A DNA stretch of 64,000 bases from Erwinia pyrifoliae DSM 12163 (GCF_000026985.1 NC_017390.1:917363-981362), one strand, 5' to 3'. Shown: positions 15,555 to 26,733, numbered from the stretch's first letter. Notes: a model not told the origin generated them from the letters alone. Numbers and translations are program-made.

Positions 15555-18188
15555 ATGAATTCACCGCCTGGGTACTATCGCTACTGGGGTAAGGCAATAG
15601 CCGTTACCCCCGAGGGTGAAACAGCCTGTCATTTACTCCCCTGGCACTGTCTGGATGTTGCCGCCGTTGCGGCGCGCTGGTGGGATAACAGCCCCAGCCT
15701 GAGATCGCAGTTTTCAGCCGAATCAAGCCCGGCTCCCCAGGTCAGAGCCTGGGTGCTGTTTTTTGTCGCGCTGCATGATTTCGGTAAATTTGATATCCGC
15801 TTTCAGGCTAAAGCGCCTGCCGCACTGCGTATCCTCAATCCTGATGGCCTGAATATTTCCGGCAGACTGCCGCCGTGGGATCACGGTAAAGGCGGCGTAT
15901 TGTGTCTGCGTAATGATTTCCGCGAAAACCCAGCGTCAGATGATTCGCTGCTGTCATTTCTTGATGAAGCGCCGCACAGCAAACAGGCGTGGTTTCCGTG
16001 GATGGAAGCGGTTGCCGGGCACCACGGCTATGTGGTGCGTGAGTATGATCTCTCCGATGAAGTAATGAATTACCCTCCGGGTTTGCAGGGCAGGGCGGAC
16101 GCCGACAGGCAGGCGCGTATGGCGTGGCTACAGGCGCTGGAAAGGTTATTTTTGCAGCCTGTCGGTCTCTGCCTGCAGGACAACCCGCCGCCGGTTTTTC
16201 CTCTTTTGGCCGGTTTTTGTTCGGTATCAGACTGGCTGGGATCCTGGAGCAGTGAGGAGACCTTCCGCTACCAGTCATCCGTTGAATCGCTGGATAACTA
16301 TTTCGCCCAGCGCTATGCGTGCGATGCGGCCATCGTGCTGGAGCGCAGCGGCCTGGTGGCGCAGGTGAAACCCTGGTCAGGGGTGGCTGCGCTGCTGGAA
16401 AAAGGGCATGCCCCACGGCAGCTGCAAACCCTGGTTGACCGCCTGCCGGAGCAGCCTGGCCTGACGTTAATTGAAGCCCCTACCGGCTCGGGTAAAACCG
16501 AGGCTGCCCTGGCCTATGCCTGGCGCTTGCTGGCAGGCGGTCAGGCGGACAGCATTATTTTTGCCCTGCCCACTCAGGCCACGGCCAATGCCATGTATTC
16601 ACGCCTTGAACGTCTGGCTACGCAGCTGTTTGAGCGGCCTAACTTTATTCTGGCACATGGCTATGCGCGCTTTAATCCGGTCTTTGGCGCGGTGAAGCAG
16701 CGCGCGGCTAACGTGCAGCAGGCTGAAGAGGGCTGGGCGCAGTGCTGCGAATGGCTGAGCCGTGGTAGTAAACGCGCATTTCTCGGGCAAATCGGCGTCT
16801 GTACCGTCGATCAGGTGCTGATTTCGGTGCTGCCGGTCAAACACCGTTTTATCCGTGGTTTTGGTCTTGGGCGTAGCGTGCTGCTGGTGGATGAGGTGCA
16901 CGCCTATGACAGCTACATGTATGGCCTGCTGGAAGCGGTACTGCGGGCGCAGTCTGCCGCTGGTCAGAGTGCGCTGTTGCTGTCCGCCACGCTGCCTGGA
17001 CACCTTAAGCAACGTCTGCTGGCTACTTATCCCGTTGATAATGCTGCTCAATTATCGTCAGAATATCCGCTGGTGACATGGCGTGGGCAAACGCAACAAC
17101 GTCATTTTGACCTGTCAGCCACCCCCGAACATCTGCCTGCTGAAACCACTCTGCTGCTGGAACACCGCTATCTGGCCGAGAGCGAACCTGATGAGTTATT
17201 GCTGCAAGAGATGGTGGACGCCGCCGCTGCGGGCGCACAGGTTTGCCTGATTTGTAATCTGGTGGATGTTGCGCAGAAAACCTGGCAGCGGCTGATGGCA
17301 TACGGCCAGGCAGAGGTGCTGCTGTTTCATGCGCGTTTTACCCTCACTGACCGTATTGCCAAAGAACAGCAGGTGCTGGAGTACTTTGGCCCGCACGGCA
17401 ACCGGCGGCAGGGGCGCATTCTGGTCGCCACCCAGGTGGTTGAGCAGTCGCTGGATGTCGATTTCGACTGGTTGATCACCCAGCTTTGCCCGGTGGATTT
17501 ACTGTTTCAGCGCGGTGGGCGTTTACATCGCCATCAGCGCAACCGGCGTCCGGCCGGGTTCAGCCAGCCGCTGCTGACGGTGCTGTTGCCCGATGCAGAG
17601 GGCTACGGGCGTAGCGGCTATATCTACGGCAACACCCGCGTGATGTGGCGCACCCAGCAACTGATTGAAGCACAGGGTGCTACGCCGTTGCCGTTTCCGG
17701 CCGCCTGGCGGCAGTGGATCGAACCTGTCTACCGCCCCGAAACCGATGATGCAGAACCCGTCTGGGTGCAGGAAGGTTATCGGGCCTGGGAACAGAAAGA
17801 GTTTGAGAAGCGGGCCAGCGCCCGTCTGATGCTAAAACAGGCAGAGCACGCCACGCCGTTTTCTGACAATGACCAACCGGTGCGGGCATTGACCCGCGAC
17901 GGGGAGATGAGCGTGGCGGTTATCCCTTATTACCACAGCGAACACGGCAAGGTGCTGCTGGATGGCCAGGTACTGGATCGGCTGTCTGAGCTGGCGCGCC
18001 CGGAGGCGCTGGTACTGAACCTGGTCAACGTTCCACACAGCTGGCAAAGCGCTTTTCTACAGCCGATGGATGAGCAGGGCATTATCTGGCTGCCAGGGCA
18101 TTTGGTTGATGAAAAAACCGAATTTACCGGGAAAGGTCAGTATCACTTTACCTACAGTCACCACGAGGGAATGGAGAAGACAGGATGA
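15555..18188 (+). CDS. cas3: CRISPR-associated helicase-nuclease Cas3, type I-E
   Basis: This 877-residue protein degrades target DNA after Cascade binding. The N-terminal HD nuclease shows FVALHDFGKFD (His74-Asp75) and AVAGHHG. The SF2 helicase part shows Walker A APTGSGKT at about 309-316, the DEVH box at 446-449, LLSATLP, and motif VI LFQRGGRLHRH. Its stop overlaps the start of cse1 by 4 bases, so cas3 belongs to the same operon as the Cascade genes. In E. coli K-12 cas3 is separated from casA by a regulated intergenic region, so expression control is probably different here. Confidence 0.97.
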   Translation: MNSPPGYYRYWGKAIAVTPEGETACHLLPWHCLDVAAVAARWWDNSPSLRSQFSAESSPAPQVRAWVLFFVALHDFGKFDIRFQAKAPAALRILNPDGLNISGRLPPWDHGKGGVLCLRNDFRENPASDDSLLSFLDEAPHSKQAWFPWMEAVAGHHGYVVREYDLSDEVMNYPPGLQGRADADRQARMAWLQALERLFLQPVGLCLQDNPPPVFPLLAGFCSVSDWLGSWSSEETFRYQSSVESLDNYFAQRYACDAAIVLERSGLVAQVKPWSGVAALLEKGHAPRQLQTLVDRLPEQPGLTLIEAPTGSGKTEAALAYAWRLLAGGQADSIIFALPTQATANAMYSRLERLATQLFERPNFILAHGYARFNPVFGAVKQRAANVQQAEEGWAQCCEWLSRGSKRAFLGQIGVCTVDQVLISVLPVKHRFIRGFGLGRSVLLVDEVHAYDSYMYGLLEAVLRAQSAAGQSALLLSATLPGHLKQRLLATYPVDNAAQLSSEYPLVTWRGQTQQRHFDLSATPEHLPAETTLLLEHRYLAESEPDELLLQEMVDAAAAGAQVCLICNLVDVAQKTWQRLMAYGQAEVLLFHARFTLTDRIAKEQQVLEYFGPHGNRRQGRILVATQVVEQSLDVDFDWLITQLCPVDLLFQRGGRLHRHQRNRRPAGFSQPLLTVLLPDAEGYGRSGYIYGNTRVMWRTQQLIEAQGATPLPFPAAWRQWIEPVYRPETDDAEPVWVQEGYRAWEQKEFEKRASARLMLKQAEHATPFSDNDQPVRALTRDGEMSVAVIPYYHSEHGKVLLDGQVLDRLSELARPEALVLNLVNVPHSWQSAFLQPMDEQGIIWLPGHLVDEKTEFTGKGQYHFTYSHHEGMEKTG

Positions 18189-19708
18189 ACTTATTGACCG
18201 ATGACTGGATCCCCGTGCGCCCGCTGAGCGGCGGCGAAGGCCAGCAAATCACCCTACAAACGCTGTTATGTGACGATCGGCGCTGGCTGGTGGCACTGCC
18301 GCGTGACGATATGGAAATGGCCACCTTTCAGCTGTTGGTCTGCCTGCTACAAACGCTGTGGATGCCGTCTGACGCGCAGCAGCTGGTCCAGCGGATACGC
18401 CAGCCGCTGAGCGCCCGGGAGTTTGCCGATGGCGTTGCCGGTTGGCAACAGGCTTTCGATCTTAACCATCCGCAGCAGCCGTTTATGCAGGTGAGAGGCG
18501 TGGCGGCGAAAGAGGTGACCGGGATGGATAAGCTGCTGGTCGGGTTAACCGGTTCAACCAGTGGCGCTTTCGTCAACCAGTCCGGCCAGGGCAAGGCGCT
18601 GTGTAGCGGCTGTACGGCGATTGCGTTATTTAACCAGGCCTGTAATGCGCCGGGTTTCGGCGGCGGCTTTAAGAGCGGCCTGCGCGGCGGCTCCCCGGTG
18701 ACCACGCTGGTACAGGGGGACTGTTTGCGTACCACCCTCTGGTTCAACGTGCTGAGTGAAACCACGCTGGATGAATTCTGCCCTGACTGGCGTGAGCAGC
18801 GGGCGCAGCCGTTCACCTGGCAGCAGCCGATAAAAAAAGATCAGGCCATTGCGGGCAGCAGTATCGGCCTGGCGCGCGGGCTGTTCTGGCAGCCCGCCCA
18901 TATTGAGCTTAGCCCGCCAGACGGCGCGGGCCAGTGCAGCGCCTGTGGGCGTATGGCCAGCCAGCGTTATCGCAGCTTCCTGAAAGAGAAATTCAACTTT
19001 ACCGTCAATGGCCTGTGGCTGCATCCGCACTCTCCGCTGATCCAGCAAATCAAGAAAGGGCAGGTGGAGTGGCGCTATATGGCGTTCAGTACGCCAGCCC
19101 CCTCATGGACGCAGATCGGCCGTCTGCTGATCGAGCAACAGGTCAATAAACAGCAGGAGGGACGCCGGGTGGCGACCACGGTTGAGCAGGCGCGCATGCT
19201 GAGCAGGGGGCGGGCATTGCGCCTGATGATCGGCGGCTACCGTAATAACCAGGCTTCAATTATTGAGCGCCGCCATGAGGTGCTGCAGTTTAATCAGGGC
19301 TGGCAGCACGCCATGCCGGTGATTAACGAAATTGTTAACCTCGGGCTGGAATACCGCAAGGCGCTGCGCACGGCATTATGGATCTTTGCTGAAGGAGCAA
19401 AAGAGAGCGATATCAAGGGGGCTGGCGTTGCGCTGCATGAGAAGGTCGATCCGCAATATTACCGGCAAAGCCATGCGCGGGTGCTGAATTTACTGGCGCA
19501 GATTGATTATCAATCGCCGCTGCCACAGCTTGAGCAGTTCCAGACGCAGCAGCAGCAGCTGTGCCAGCAGCTGTTTAACGACCTCACCGCGCCCTATGCC
19601 CACCATCCGAAATTAATCTGCTCGCTGGCGAAAGCCAGAAGATATCTGATGAGCAGCCTGGCCAAACTTAAACCGCAAGGAGAACACCTTCATGGAGCAG
19701 CCGTTTAA
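18185..19708 (+). CDS. cse1: Cascade large subunit Cse1 (Cas8e/CasA)
   Basis: The 507-residue large subunit recognises the PAM and recruits Cas3. It starts MNLLTDDWIPVRPLSGG, the family hallmark. It carries the glycine-rich region APGFGGGFKSGLRGGSP near residues 155-175 and cysteine pairs (CSGC and CSACGRM). It overlaps cas3 by 4 bases and cse2 by 17 bases, showing tight coupling in the operon. Length fits the family (about 500). Confidence 0.96.
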   Translation: MNLLTDDWIPVRPLSGGEGQQITLQTLLCDDRRWLVALPRDDMEMATFQLLVCLLQTLWMPSDAQQLVQRIRQPLSAREFADGVAGWQQAFDLNHPQQPFMQVRGVAAKEVTGMDKLLVGLTGSTSGAFVNQSGQGKALCSGCTAIALFNQACNAPGFGGGFKSGLRGGSPVTTLVQGDCLRTTLWFNVLSETTLDEFCPDWREQRAQPFTWQQPIKKDQAIAGSSIGLARGLFWQPAHIELSPPDGAGQCSACGRMASQRYRSFLKEKFNFTVNGLWLHPHSPLIQQIKKGQVEWRYMAFSTPAPSWTQIGRLLIEQQVNKQQEGRRVATTVEQARMLSRGRALRLMIGGYRNNQASIIERRHEVLQFNQGWQHAMPVINEIVNLGLEYRKALRTALWIFAEGAKESDIKGAGVALHEKVDPQYYRQSHARVLNLLAQIDYQSPLPQLEQFQTQQQQLCQQLFNDLTAPYAHHPKLICSLAKARRYLMSSLAKLKPQGEHLHGAAV

Positions 19709-20162
19709 CGCCGAGACGTTATATCAAAACTGGTCAGAGCTTGATCCGGGAAGTAAGGCAAAAATAAGGCGCGCCACGCGGCCGGACGATCTGATGGATA
19801 TCCCCGCCTTTTATCTGCTGGTGGCTCCCTCCGGCTGGCCGCAGCATCGTTACGCCCTGCTGCGGATGGCGTTTTGCCTTTCGGCCGGAAAGATCAGGCT
19901 CAGCGAAGATAAGCAGCAAAGTATTGGCCGCGCATTCGCTGAGAAAGGTATCAGCCAGCCGCGTATTTTTCAGGTGATACGCGCTGATTACCCTAACGAT
20001 ATGGTGCAGCTGCGGCGCTTGATTATTCATGCCGAACCTGAGGTTTACTGGCCCGCTTTCGCCCGGCAGCTGTATGGCTGGTATCAAAGCGATCGGCGTA
20101 AATTACTGGAAGATTTTGTTTTAACTACCGCTAACAAGCCATCACGTAAGGACGCTAAATGA
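19692..20162 (+). CDS. cse2: Cascade small subunit Cse2 (Cas11e/CasB)
   Basis: This 156-residue, mostly helical protein forms the small-subunit dimer that holds the non-target strand. The typical features are [21 protein letters not shown] near the N-terminus and the basic C-terminal part. It starts inside the end of cse1 and its stop overlaps the cas7 ATG by 4 bases. The position between cse1 and cas7 is standard for type I-E. Confidence 0.94.
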   Translation: MEQPFNAETLYQNWSELDPGSKAKIRRATRPDDLMDIPAFYLLVAPSGWPQHRYALLRMAFCLSAGKIRLSEDKQQSIGRAFAEKGISQPRIFQVIRADYPNDMVQLRRLIIHAEPEVYWPAFARQLYGWYQSDRRKLLEDFVLTTANKPSRKDAK

Positions 20163-21253
20163 ACAACTTTATCAATTGCCATGTGCTGATTTCCCACAGC
20201 CCCTCCTGCCTGAACCGCGATGATATGAATATGCAGAAAGACGCCGTTTTTGGCGGCAAGCGGCGCGTGAGGATCTCCAGCCAGAGCCTGAAACGCGCGA
20301 TGCGTAAAAGCGCCTATTATCAGCAGCACCTCGGTGACTCAAGCATGCGCACTATTCATCTGGCGGATCTGCGCCATGTTGTTCATGCCCGTCTGGCAGA
20401 TAAACACACTGCCGACATTATCGATAAGGCGCTGAGCTTACTGAGTGGCAAAACCATTGATGGCGCAGAAAAAATTGATGGCGGTGCCGTTTCACCCTGG
20501 GTGATGGATGAAATTGACTGGTTTTGCCAGCAGTTAACCCTGCCGGAGTATGCCGACTTCGACGAAAAAAAGTGGACAAAGCTGCTGAAAGAGCAAATTA
20601 ATGCGCTGCGCGCCACGTTAAATAATGCGGTAGATGTGGCACTGAGCGGGCGCATGGCAACCAGCGGCCTGATGAGCGAAGTGGGTAACGTTGACGGGGC
20701 GATGTCCGTGGCGCATGCCATCACCACCCACGCCGTCGAGGCCGATATCGACTGGTTTACCGCCGTTGACGACCTGAAAGAGACCACCGGCGCGGCGCAC
20801 CTCGGCACCCAGGAGTTTTCCTCCGGGGTGTTTTACCGTTATGCCAGCCTGAATCTCAGCCAGCTGCAGCAGAACCTCGGCGGCGCAACTCGTGAGCAGG
20901 CGCTCACTATTGCCGCCCACCTGGTCCATATGCTGGCCACCGAGATCCCCGGTGCCAAACAGCACAGTTTTGCCGCGTTTAACCCCGCCGACCTGGTGAT
21001 GGTGAATTTCTCTGACTTCCCGCTTTCGCTGGCAAATGCCTTTGAACAGCCGGTGGTGGCGAAAAAGGACGGTTTTCTGCAACCTTCGGTGGCAGCACTT
21101 AATGATTACTGGGCGCGCGTTGCTGCTGGTTATGGCATTGATGGCCCCACTGCGCAGTTCAGCCTGGCAGAGAGCGCGATGCCTGTCGGCGTGCAGCGTA
21201 TGGCGGGGCTGGCAGCATTAAAAACATGGGTGAGCAGTCACGGCGAGGGATAA
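20159..21253 (+). CDS. cas7: Cascade backbone subunit Cas7e (Cse4/CasC)
   Basis: The 364-residue backbone protein polymerises six times along the crRNA. It has the conserved N-terminus [19 protein letters not shown], the [14 protein letters not shown] segment and [13 protein letters not shown]. The thumb and palm sequence is close to E. coli CasC. It overlaps cse2 by 4 bases and ends 2 bases before cas5. Confidence 0.96.
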   Translation: MNNFINCHVLISHSPSCLNRDDMNMQKDAVFGGKRRVRISSQSLKRAMRKSAYYQQHLGDSSMRTIHLADLRHVVHARLADKHTADIIDKALSLLSGKTIDGAEKIDGGAVSPWVMDEIDWFCQQLTLPEYADFDEKKWTKLLKEQINALRATLNNAVDVALSGRMATSGLMSEVGNVDGAMSVAHAITTHAVEADIDWFTAVDDLKETTGAAHLGTQEFSSGVFYRYASLNLSQLQQNLGGATREQALTIAAHLVHMLATEIPGAKQHSFAAFNPADLVMVNFSDFPLSLANAFEQPVVAKKDGFLQPSVAALNDYWARVAAGYGIDGPTAQFSLAESAMPVGVQRMAGLAALKTWVSSHGEG

Positions 21254-21255
21254 CA

Positions 21256-21912
21256 ATGACCGATTACCTGATTATGCGCTTGTGCGGACCGATGCAGGCG
21301 TGGGGGCTACCGGGTTTTGAAGCCACGCGTCCCAGCGCCCCCTTCCCCACGCGCAGTGGCCTGCTGGGCCTGTTAGGGGCATGCCTCGGGATCCCGCGTA
21401 GCGATCGCACCGCCTTGCAGCAGCTGGCAGACAGCGTGCGTTTTGCCGTGCGCTGTGACGATGACCGCCCATATCAAACGGTGAGCCGCGTTGACTTTCA
21501 CACCGTGCAGGATGCCAGAAAAGAGCATGGTAGCCTGAAAAGTAATGACACTATCCTCACCTGGCGCGAATACCTCTACGATGCCGCTTTTACCGTCGCG
21601 CTGTGGACTCCGGCAGCGGATAAACCGGGCTACACCCTGGAACAGCTGAAAATTGCGCTGCAAAAGCCGGTGTTCACCCCTTATCTTGGGCGGCGCAGCT
21701 GCCCCTTATCGCAACCGCTGTTTTACGCGCAGCAGCAGGCGCAACATCCCGGTCAGGCCCTGAGCGAGGCCTCACCGGGTAAAGGGGTGATTTACAGTGA
21801 AATGGCGATAAGCGGTAACGAACGTCGACTGACCATGCGTGATGAACCCTTAATCCACTTGCCACGCCAGTTTGCCAGCAGAACCTGGTATGCCATCGCG
21901 GGGGAACAATGA
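21256..21912 (+). CDS. cas5: Cascade subunit Cas5e (CasD)
   Basis: This 218-residue subunit binds the 5' handle of the crRNA. The start is placed at ATG 21256 (MTDYLIMRLCGPMQAWG), because this is the conserved Cas5 beginning and it follows cas7 by 2 bases. A frame open from 21226 would overlap cas7. The motif RPSAPFPTRSGLLGLLGACLG is the Cas5 glycine-rich region. Its end overlaps cas6e by 4 bases. Confidence 0.95.
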   Translation: MTDYLIMRLCGPMQAWGLPGFEATRPSAPFPTRSGLLGLLGACLGIPRSDRTALQQLADSVRFAVRCDDDRPYQTVSRVDFHTVQDARKEHGSLKSNDTILTWREYLYDAAFTVALWTPAADKPGYTLEQLKIALQKPVFTPYLGRRSCPLSQPLFYAQQQAQHPGQALSEASPGKGVIYSEMAISGNERRLTMRDEPLIHLPRQFASRTWYAIAGEQ

Positions 21913-22511
21913 TCTACTTAAGCCAGATTGACGTTCCCTGGAGTTGGGCAAAAGACCCCTATCAAATGCATCGTGCGCTGTGGCAGCTGTTTCCCGATCG
22001 GCCGTCCGATCGGCGCGACTTTCTGTTCCGTGTTGAAACCCGCCATGCCGGTTCAGGGCAGCGGGTACTGCTGCAATCGCCGCAGTTACCGCAGAATTGC
22101 GCGGCGGCAAAGGTGCTGGCCAGCAAGGTGATGCATCTGAATCTGTCACCCGGCCAGCGTCTGCATTTCAGGCTGCGCGCTAACCCGGTGAAAACCATCA
22201 AAGATAAACGGGGGCGTTTAAACAGTCGGGGAGAGGTGAAAAGCTGTCGCGTTCCGCTGATAGACGATAACCAGTTGATGCAATGGCTGGTGCGCAAGCT
22301 GGAGGGCGCGGCCGTCTTAAACAGCGCCTCGGTGAGCAAAGAGCCAGCGCTCTGCTTCAATAAGCAGGCGGTGGCAGGAAAAATACAGCCGGTCTGTTTT
22401 GAGGGGATACTCCAGGTGACCAGTGAAACGCACTTTTATCAATGTATGGCTGACGGTATCGGACCGGCGAAAAGCATGGGCTGCGGGATGTTGTCCATCG
22501 CCCGTGCCTGA
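21909..22511 (+). CDS. cas6e: crRNA endoribonuclease Cas6e (CasE)
   Basis: The 200-residue Cas6e cleaves the pre-crRNA in the repeat stem and stays bound to the 3' hairpin. It has the start MIYLSQIDVP, a His in YQMHRALWQLF that matches the catalytic His region, and a C-terminal glycine-rich loop GIGPAKSMGCGMLSIAR typical of Cas6. It is the last Cascade gene. A 50-base gap with a new ribosome site separates it from cas1. Confidence 0.95.
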   Translation: MIYLSQIDVPWSWAKDPYQMHRALWQLFPDRPSDRRDFLFRVETRHAGSGQRVLLQSPQLPQNCAAAKVLASKVMHLNLSPGQRLHFRLRANPVKTIKDKRGRLNSRGEVKSCRVPLIDDNQLMQWLVRKLEGAAVLNSASVSKEPALCFNKQAVAGKIQPVCFEGILQVTSETHFYQCMADGIGPAKSMGCGMLSIARA

Positions 22512-22561
22512 GCGGCCTGGATAAGTTAAGCGGCACAATACGGAATGTTACCGGAGGTTTT

Positions 22562-23789
<1,228 letters not shown>

Positions 23790-23879
23790 TAGGTGAAAAC
23801 GGTGCTTTTTCAGACAGGATAATCTGGTAGATTTTAGCGGGTGGAAAAAACCTTTATAATTTAAGTGGTTGGTTCTAGA
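23790..23879 (+). promoter_or_regulatory. Leader of CRISPR array 2 (type I-E)
   Basis: This is a 90-base A/T-rich stretch between cas2 and the first repeat, with TTATAATT about 30 bases before the array and TTCTAGAG at the junction. It occupies the standard leader position next to the adaptation genes. The TTATAAT hexamer is a plausible -10 element for pre-crRNA transcription. Confidence 0.65.
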
Positions 23880-24825
23880 GTGTTCCCCGCGTATGCGGGG
23901 ATAAACCGCCTTCCAGCCCTCTGAGTGAGGGCTTTCCGTAGTGTTCCCCGCGTATGCGGGGATAAACCGGCTTAATGCCTTTGCCGATGCATTTTCCTTT
24001 TGTGTTCCCCGCGTATGCGGGGATAAACCGACAGTCAACCAGTACCACTCCATTTTTTTCGTGTGTTCCCCGCGTATGCGGGGATAAACCGAAAGTTTGG
24101 CAGATGCGCTACAAGATTGAAGGGTGTTCCCCGCGTATGCGGGGATAAACCGGAAAAAATATCCGACCTCCGCGAAAAGCAGGAGTGTTCCCCGCGTATG
24201 CGGGGATAAACCGCCTGGTTGTAGGAGTGGGGCCGACCCGTACCGGGTGTTCCCCGCGTATGCGGGGATAAACCGGCCACTAGAATCAGCAGCCCGCATC
24301 AATTGCCGTGTTCCCCGCGTATGCGGGGATAAACCGACGGATGTTGATATTGGGGACGTAATAGGTTGGTGTTCCCCGCGTATGCGGGGATAAACCGGTC
24401 AGGTAAAAGGACACTCGGTGGAAATAATTGTGTTCCCCGCGTATGCGGGGATAAACCGCATGGCCACCCGGCCAACCACGATCCAGTTATGTGTTCCCCG
24501 CGTATGCGGGGATAAACCGCTGCAATAGCAGTACTCGTGCCTTTTTCTTATGTGTTCCCCGCGTATGCGGGGATAAACCATATGAATGAATATCTACGCA
24601 GTAAATGGGAATGTGTTCCCCGCGTATGCGGGGATAAACCGGTGATCTGCGCTGCTTCTGCCACTGTGCATTCGTGTTCCCCGCGTATGCGGGGATAAAC
24701 CGTTGTCGCAATCGCTGCTGGTGAGTGGTTCGTGGTGTTCCCCGCGTATGCGGGGATAAACCGTGCGGGTTGGCCAGATTGGGCGCACGGCTCATGTGTT
24801 CCCCCGCATATGCGGGGATAAACCG
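23880..24825 (+). CRISPR. CRISPR array 2, type I-E, 16 repeats and 15 spacers
   Basis: The 29-base repeats start GTGTTCCCCGCG, continue TATGCGGGGATAAACCG and recur every 61 bases. One spacer (24214-24246) is 33 bases rather than 32. The repeat at 24552 ends CCA instead of CCG. The last repeat (24796-24825) has an extra C and a base change in the stem loop, marking the leader-distal end. The array is downstream of cas2 in the same orientation, so it is the array most likely to gain spacers. Confidence 0.98.
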
Positions 24826-24852
24826 ATGAAGGTCGTTACCACGCAATATGTA

Positions 24853-25323
24853 TTATTGACAGATGCTAAGCGGGCCTCCTTTTAAACCAGCCAGAATACA
24901 GCTATCTCTGTAGCGAAAAAGGTGTATTTGTCCGGTAAATCCCTCTTTGGCTGGTGGGTCGATATATTTCCCCATGCGTGGGTCGCTGGTTAAAATGCCT
25001 GCTATTCTGAATGACTTAACGGTATTGACATTAATTGAGTCGTAATTGAAGCGGCGTTCAGTTTCGATAGTTCTTTCTGAAGAAAATTCATCTATTTTTC
25101 CCTGTGGACCACCAATTGATACTTGTGCAGAGTACCTGTGTTCCTGTCCACCCCGATAGGTAAACCAGGTGCTGCGACTGATAATATACCGGTCAGGTTC
25201 ATCGTAAATGATAATGCTTTTAGAAATGCAATCCTCCATATTGGAAAGTATTATCCACGGGGCGAAGAACCATCCGCAAGAAAATAATATGACGGCGGCA
25301 ATAAAGAAGTAACAGCGCCTCAT
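24853..25323 (-). CDS. Small single-pass membrane protein, partner of the ToxR-like regulator
   Basis: This 156-residue protein starts MRRCYFFIAAVILFSCGWFF, an uncleaved signal-anchor at about 4-22, followed by a periplasmic domain of about 130 residues. Its start overlaps the stop of the membrane regulator gene by 4 bases. A ToxR-like regulator followed by a small membrane protein recalls ToxR-ToxS and TcpP-TcpH pairs, where the partner stabilises the regulator. I recognise no specific family, so the role is inferred from position and topology. Confidence 0.75.
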   Translation of the reverse strand: MRRCYFFIAAVILFSCGWFFAPWIILSNMEDCISKSIIIYDEPDRYIISRSTWFTYRGGQEHRYSAQVSIGGPQGKIDEFSSERTIETERRFNYDSINVNTVKSFRIAGILTSDPRMGKYIDPPAKEGFTGQIHLFRYRDSCILAGLKGGPLSICQ

Positions 25324-26069
25324 GAATGATAATCCCCTTTGACAGTAACGGAGGTGCAGTGACTACCTTCGCTACCGATTTCCTCATTGCAAAGATAAAA
25401 TGAAGTGTTTCCAGCCCATGAGTTGTTCAGATAAACGTACTTCATATCGCTGGCATTGACGAGCTTGTTGTCTAACCAGTAATTAATTTTTGAGGCCGCG
25501 CTTTCATAAGGAGCCTGATTTTTACGATAAAAATAAAATCTGCCCTCTTTTTCTTCCGCCTGATGATAATTAACTTCTGTTATCATGATTTGCTGACGAG
25601 TATAGAGTCCGGCCAAAAAAAATATAACAAAGAGGGAGGCGAATTTAGCAAATGGTAACAGAGATGTAACAGTAGAATAAAGGTGAGTATGCCGGTATGT
25701 GCCTTGTTTTTTCATGGATGGCACGCTGCTTTCAATATCAACACAGTTATGACTGGCGTGGGCGGTCAGTAAGATGATACTGCCTTCTTGCAGAATATGC
25801 CCTTTTCTCGCCTGTGTTGTTAACGTGCTGGGGGGGAGTCCGGCATCTTCGAATGCACGCCTCAATCGATAAAGGCTCTGCCTGACTGCGCTATCAGAAA
25901 CTGTCACCCCACGTTTAATCCAGCACTCTTCTAACAACTTCTCTCTTCTTATGAATTTACCTTCATTTTTCACCAGATAGTCCAGGCATCTTCCTTCCTG
26001 TAGGGTTATTTTAATACTCATTTTATCATTACTCAAAATACAATTTTCGGGTTCAAAATACACGCGCAT
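25320..26069 (-). CDS. Membrane-anchored winged-helix transcription regulator, CadC/ToxR type
   Basis: This 249-residue protein has an N-terminal OmpR-type winged helix at about 10-100, with LQEGRCLDYLVKNEGKFIRREKLL-type residues and SAVRQSLYRLRRAFEDAG as the recognition region. One membrane segment follows (FAKFASLFVIFFLAGLY, about 145-163). The periplasmic domain is about 85 residues and has two cysteines (YLCNEE and HCTSV) that could form a disulfide. An AAAGGG site lies 8 bases before the ATG. DNA binding by an anchored regulator suggests direct control by an envelope signal. Targets are unknown. Confidence 0.85.
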   Translation of the reverse strand: MRVYFEPENCILSNDKMSIKITLQEGRCLDYLVKNEGKFIRREKLLEECWIKRGVTVSDSAVRQSLYRLRRAFEDAGLPPSTLTTQARKGHILQEGSIILLTAHASHNCVDIESSVPSMKKQGTYRHTHLYSTVTSLLPFAKFASLFVIFFLAGLYTRQQIMITEVNYHQAEEKEGRFYFYRKNQAPYESAASKINYWLDNKLVNASDMKYVYLNNSWAGNTSFYLCNEEIGSEGSHCTSVTVKGDYHS

Positions 26070-26704
26070 TTGTGCTGCCCTTTAAAAGTATAAGGTTTGC
26101 TAATTATAGTTAAAAGCGGTGTTCCAGGGAATGGTTATTTCTGTATCCGTACTGTTAGCTCATCAATAATTAGCATTTTAATACATGTAACAAGGTTTTT
26201 TTATTAAGTAACAACTAAAATTTACTCGATCAGGGCTTCGTGGGTGATTTTTCTTTGATGTTGAGTTTTTTATTCTGATGAATTTGATGTGAATAGCGGC
26301 CGGTTTGTATCAGATTTCAATGTTCAGTGCGGTTTCTACATACTGTGCGAAAATTGGGTGTTTTGACGATGGATTATTTTTCAGCTAAAGGCCGTCCGTT
26401 AATCAACGGTGCTGGCTGGCTAACATCTTTGCGTTAGTAATCTTTGCGCCAGTACCGCTTCTGTTCTTCCAGGTAAATTCTTAATTTTTGCAAGGTAACC
26501 GTGAATGCGTCACTCATTTTAAATTCACTTAGCTCATTGTGATACGAAGAATATATATACGCGTGTGAAAAATTAAAGAATTTATCATTGATTAAAAAGT
26601 ATAATTTATATGTTTTCTTCAAAAAATCGGTTAAATAACCTGATAAATCCTTCTTCAGCTTGTTGAAGATATGACAGAAATGATGTTGCTATTTTGTAAA
26701 CGGA
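26070..26704. other. A/T-rich intergenic region between regulator and acnB promoter
   Basis: This 635-base stretch is clearly more A/T-rich than the housekeeping genes around it. No convincing gene is seen. One minus-strand frame (26434-26622) is described separately with low confidence. It may hold the promoter of the ToxR-like operon near 26080-26150. It marks the right end of accessory block A. Confidence 0.5.
26434..26622 (-). CDS. Doubtful small hypothetical ORF
   Basis: A 62-codon frame with a TTG start encodes an aromatic and lysine-rich peptide beginning MKKTYKLYFLINDKFFNFSH. There is no ribosome site, the composition follows the local A/T richness, and I recognise no family. The C-terminal LRIYLEEQKRYWRKDY could be a short charged helix. 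It is listed only because it is the longest frame in this gap. Confidence 0.2.
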   Translation of the reverse strand: MKKTYKLYFLINDKFFNFSHAYIYSSYHNELSEFKMSDAFTVTLQKLRIYLEEQKRYWRKDY

Positions 26705-26733
26705 TTAACAAGTTGATGAATTCCTGCTATGCT
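26705..26733 (+). promoter_or_regulatory. Candidate acnB promoter
   Basis: TTAACA (26705-26710) and TATGCT (26728-26733) are spaced by 17 bases, a good sigma-70 pattern. They lie about 110 bases upstream of the acnB GTG start, leaving a long 5' untranslated region. AcnB is known to bind its own message in E. coli, so the leader could matter. Confidence 0.5.
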
